Assembly (NCBI GenBank): GCA_964415245.1
Contig: CAYQAJ010000228.1
Coordinates: 1-8,582 of the forward strand
Origin: CAYQAJ01 sp964415245
GTDB lineage: Bacteria; Planctomycetota; Planctomycetia; Pirellulales; Pirellulaceae
Direction of reading: 5' to 3'
Length of the DNA: 8,582 bases
Positions 6,891 to 8,582 of the stretch are shown in pieces. Position 1 is the first letter of the stretch, and each line of letters starts with the position of its first letter. The translations under genes and the position numbers were made by a program. The notes below the pieces were generated by a model, which was not told the DNA's origin, did not search any database, and saw only the letters and a list, made by a program, of their open reading frames with translations.

Positions 6891-7526
6891 TCAGTTGTGC
6901 CAGGAGATTCCCCAACCGACGTGCGAACGAGGCTGCGGGCGATGGTGATGGTGATCGTGGTAGTCGAAGCCCCAACCCCAGTACGGGTCGGGACGCGAGT
7001 AGTAGTGCTCTTCCACAATCACCGGCACGCGCTGCGGCGGCGGAGCGGCCGCCACCGGCGGCGGTGTCTGCTGCATGGCGTTGATTACCCGCTCGCTCAC
7101 GCCCGCATTCTTAAGTGAGATCAGATCGGGAACCTGTGGCCGCTGTGCCACGCCGTTGGCCTGGATGTGCGTGACAATGACGTCGTCGCTCAGGCCGGCC
7201 TGCGTCATCGATACCACGTCGGTCATCGTCACCGCGCCGGCCAGCCGCCGCCCCATACGCTGTTCGATGAGCAGATTGTTGCGGGCGACATCCGCGTCGA
7301 TCGATTCGCCGATTGCCGCGCCGGTGAGCGCCCCGACGGCCGTGCCGATCGCCGCGCCTGCCAGGGGGTTGCCGTTGTGTTCGCCGACCGCCGCGCCGAC
7401 GCCCGCCCCCGTCAGGCCGCCCAGAAACGCTCCCTGGTCGGCGTAGTAGGGCGACTTGCACCCGACAAGCATGGACGCCGCCGCCAGACCGAGCGCGCAC
7501 ACTGCCAGCAGACGAATAGAATTCAT
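6891..7526 (-). CDS. Glycine-zipper lipoprotein with duplicated motif and His-rich tail
   Basis: 211 residues from the ATG at 7526. It starts with a lipoprotein signal peptide (MNSIRLLAV, hydrophobic core) and the lipobox LVGC, so C23 should be lipidated. Residues about 32-77 form a glycine-zipper segment with Gly/Ala at regular spacing (GGLTGAGVGAAVGEHNG, then GAAIGTAVGALTGAAIG), typical of outer-membrane-associated small lipoproteins. Two similar 20-residue units follow, at 103-122 (DVVSMTQAGLSDDVI) and 134-153 (DLISLKNAGVSERVI), identical at 8 of 20 positions. Each looks like a short helix-turn-helix hairpin. A Pro-rich linker (about 155-168) leads to an aromatic, His-rich tail with H190, H192-H195, H202 and H210, plus repeated GWG. 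The tail could bind metal; that is inference. It probably sits in the envelope, possibly inserting or oligomerising through the zipper. No linked partner gene is apparent. Domain calls are strong; function is unknown. Confidence 0.88.
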   Translation of the reverse strand: MNSIRLLAVCALGLAAASMLVGCKSPYYADQGAFLGGLTGAGVGAAVGEHNGNPLAGAAIGTAVGALTGAAIGESIDADVARNNLLIEQRMGRRLAGAVTMTDVVSMTQAGLSDDVIVTHIQANGVAQRPQVPDLISLKNAGVSERVINAMQQTPPPVAAAPPPQRVPVIVEEHYYSRPDPYWGWGFDYHDHHHHRPQPRSHVGWGISWHN

Positions 7527-7533
7527 CGCAAAA

Positions 7534-7538
7534 TCCTC
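7534..7538 (-). promoter_or_regulatory. Shine-Dalgarno of the glycine-zipper lipoprotein
   Basis: On the minus strand GAGGA stands 7 bases before the ATG at 7526. It settles the start there rather than at an in-frame upstream codon at 7559, which would put a charged stretch ahead of the signal peptide. Confidence 0.7.
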
Positions 7539-7699
7539 GCACCTATTTCGACCCGGCACCGTGGCGCCAGGCAGCCAGCGATGCGCCGGCGAATTGAATT
7601 GGAAGGGTGCGGATGTTCGCCGCCCGGCGGTTTTGCGTCAAGATGAAACGGCGGCGGATGGGAAAGCTGGGAAGCGGGTTGCGACGATCAACATCGAAA

Positions 7700-7791
7700 C
7701 CTGAAGCGTAAGCGAGGAACCGGTCGGGCGCTTCACCCGTTCCCAGCCCGAACTACAATCCGGAAAATCAGTTAGCGCGAAGCGAACGGGA
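7700..7791. repeat. Three related intergenic repeat units (GAAGCG-type)
   Basis: Unit 1 is CCTGAAGCGTAAGCGAGGAA (7700-7719). Unit 2 is GCGCTTCACCCGTTCCC (7728-7744), in inverted orientation. Unit 3 is GCGCGAAGCGAACGGGA (7775-7791). All share a GAAGCG core followed by a purine-rich AACGGG or GAGGAA end. From memory, units of this type are scattered between genes in Pirellulales genomes, but copy number cannot be judged from one window. Confidence 0.4.
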
Positions 7792-7815
7792 AAACGACGA
7801 AACCCGCGCGCAGCG

Positions 7816-8058
7816 CTATTCCTCACCCTTCCAAATATCGGCTAGAAGGCCGGGGCGGTGGAACTTCTTCCTGGTCGCGTCGTCGTCGATCAGGTCCAGG
7901 GTGCCCGGCACGCGATAGGCGACGAGTTTCCAGCTTCCCTCCGAACCGTCGAAGAATCCTTCGGGCGTGACGACCAGCTAGTCCTTGCCGGCATGGAATT
8001 CACGTTGCCACGCAAGGCTGTGAAGCGTCTCATCAATCAAACTCCAGCAAGGACCTCC
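7816..8058 (-). pseudogene. Decayed fragment of a WD40/caspase-type protein
   Basis: On the minus strand, in the frame ending with TAG at 7816-7818, 7819-7977 encodes a coherent 53-residue piece: LVVTPEGFFDGSEG, then WKLVAYRVPG, IDDDATRKKF and HRPGLLADIWKGEE. The VVTPEGFFDGS and PGLLA elements are what I know from the segment near the propeller/caspase boundary of large planctomycete WD40 and caspase-family proteins. Upstream, the same frame is open from 8058 to 7981 and reads HSLAWQREFHAGKD, but a TAG at 7978-7980 separates the two parts. That codon stands where relatives have Trp before LVVTP, so a single G-to-A change (TGG to TAG) would explain it. No start codon, WD40 blades or catalytic domain remain, so it cannot be a working gene. 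The upstream end overlaps the last 22 bases of the DUF1828-like gene in another frame. The homology is recalled, not searched. Confidence 0.6.
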
Positions 8059-8582
8059 TCATGGATGTACTTGGAAATCCGTTCTCTGTCGTCCAGGGAG
8101 GAAAACTGTTTCCCAATCACGTCTGAGAGTTGAGCCAAAGGGCGCCGGTCTATTTGGGTTTGGTCTTCGAAGATCGCCACGCTCGCAATACTCGAAATAT
8201 GCTTCTCAAGTGTCAAGCACGTAATCACGACGTTTTGGCATTTGTAATTGCTGTTGATTGCAAAAACGAGCCACGGACGAGTTCCCGCGATATGGCAATC
8301 GACCTCATATAAACCCTTGGGGTCAAATCTGGGATCCGTCCATTTCATGGTGAGGCGTTCTTGTGGAACCCGGTCGCTCATGAGAGCAGCGAAGTCCTCG
8401 AAAAATGTCGTCTTAGCGACTTCCCTCGTTATATTGACTACGTTTGATGTCTTGCTTAGCGCCTGCAAAAACGAGAACAGAGCGTCGCCAAATCGATCCT
8501 CGGGAACCTCCAACCGGAGTTCGCCATCGCGATTCTCAACGCCGCCGGCGTTAGCCCGCAGGCCGTTAACCCAGAAGTTACC
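8037..8582 (-). CDS. DUF1828-like protein, C-terminal part (start lies outside the window)
   Basis: 181 residues are visible; the frame is open to the window edge, so the start lies beyond base 8582. A TTG at 8513 is an unlikely start because the sequence before it (NAGGVENRDGELR) runs smoothly into LEVPEDRFGDALFSFLQAL. That 'DGELRLEVPEDRFGDALF' block is the pattern I associate with the end of a DUF1828 domain. It is followed by a mixed alpha/beta C-terminal region with TFFEDFAALM, a predicted beta strand RPWLVFAIN, FEDQ, and DVIGKQFSSLDDRERI near the end. The family has no known activity and is often found in accessory or phage-related gene sets. Three sampled lines in this gene (8161-8280, 8401-8460) average about 44% GC, well below the neighbouring genes, which suggests transfer. 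The stop is TGA at 8037-8039. No signal peptide is visible in this part. Confidence 0.7.
   Translation of the reverse strand, partial: GNFWVNGLRANAGGVENRDGELRLEVPEDRFGDALFSFLQALSKTSNVVNITREVAKTTFFEDFAALMSDRVPQERLTMKWTDPRFDPKGLYEVDCHIAGTRPWLVFAINSNYKCQNVVITCLTLEKHISSIASVAIFEDQTQIDRRPLAQLSDVIGKQFSSLDDRERISKYIHEEVLAGV

Larger units (their letters stand above)
7527..7815. other. Gene-free gap with degenerate repeats
   Basis: No convincing gene on either strand. The half near the lipoprotein must hold its promoter; a TTGACG box (7636-7641, minus strand) has only a poor -10 partner. The other half, 7700-7791, contains three related GC-rich units, described separately. Confidence 0.5.

Noticed and set aside
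7619..7634. GC-rich hairpin followed by TTTT on the plus strand
   Set aside because: Looks like an intrinsic terminator, but the stem is only about 4 bp with a 3-base loop, and no plus-strand gene ends nearby.
7613..7641. Minus-strand TTGACG with GAACAT 17 bases on, as a promoter for the lipoprotein
   Set aside because: The -35 is good but the -10 matches consensus at only 3 of 6 positions; too weak to list.
7167..7646. Plus-strand frame opposite the lipoprotein gene and its upstream gap
   Set aside because: Opposes a lipoprotein gene with a good ribosome-binding site, lipobox and glycine zipper; composition is that of a shadow.
7978..7980. TAG as a recoded (pyrrolysine or read-through) codon rather than a stop
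   Set aside because: The frame ends soon at another TAG and has no start or intact domains, so decay is simpler; other genes here end normally with TAG and TGA.

Overview
The window looks like chromosome of a planctomycete, most likely of the Pirellulales type. The grounds are the high GC content of most of it (a 60-base sample inside the large gene, 5101-5160, is 75% GC), a large secreted beta-propeller/HEAT/cytochrome c protein of the 'PVC-type heme-binding CxxCH' kind, a membrane-anchored PQQ-repeat propeller with an FPQFLG motif, a glycine-zipper lipoprotein, and intergenic palindromic repeats. This is inferred from protein families; there is no rRNA or other taxonomic marker.

Layout, left to right. 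A DinB-like four-helix-bundle protein (26-589, +) converges on a small secreted protein of unknown function (616-1248, -). Upstream of that on the minus strand, beyond a 192-base gap holding a perfect 9-bp inverted repeat, lie two genes that probably form a transcription unit: the 1142-residue propeller/HEAT/cytochrome c protein (3184-6612, -), followed 66 bases later by a three-TM protein with a PQQ-type propeller (1441-3117, -, GTG start). The gap 6613-6890 holds a pair of inverted REP-like repeats. Then come a glycine-zipper lipoprotein (6891-7526, -) and a 289-base gap with degenerate repeats (7527-7815). The right end holds a decayed fragment of a WD40/caspase-type protein with an in-frame TAG (7816-8058, -), and the 3' part of a DUF1828-like gene that runs off the window (8037-8582, -).

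How the parts fit. The cytochrome/propeller protein and the PQQ-repeat protein are both predicted to work outside the cytoplasm and may form an envelope oxidation or electron-transfer module, or a scaffold; no substrate can be read from the sequence. The lipoprotein is also envelope-located. The right end differs in character: three sampled 60-base lines inside the DUF1828-like gene average about 44% GC, and it abuts a broken gene, so it looks like the edge of an acquired or rearranged segment. I did not find a clear undescribed multi-gene system. The places most worth a second look are that right-hand junction, the duplicated motif and His-rich tail of the lipoprotein, and the repeat cluster at 6735-6890. 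No tRNA, rRNA, CRISPR array or transposase was seen.
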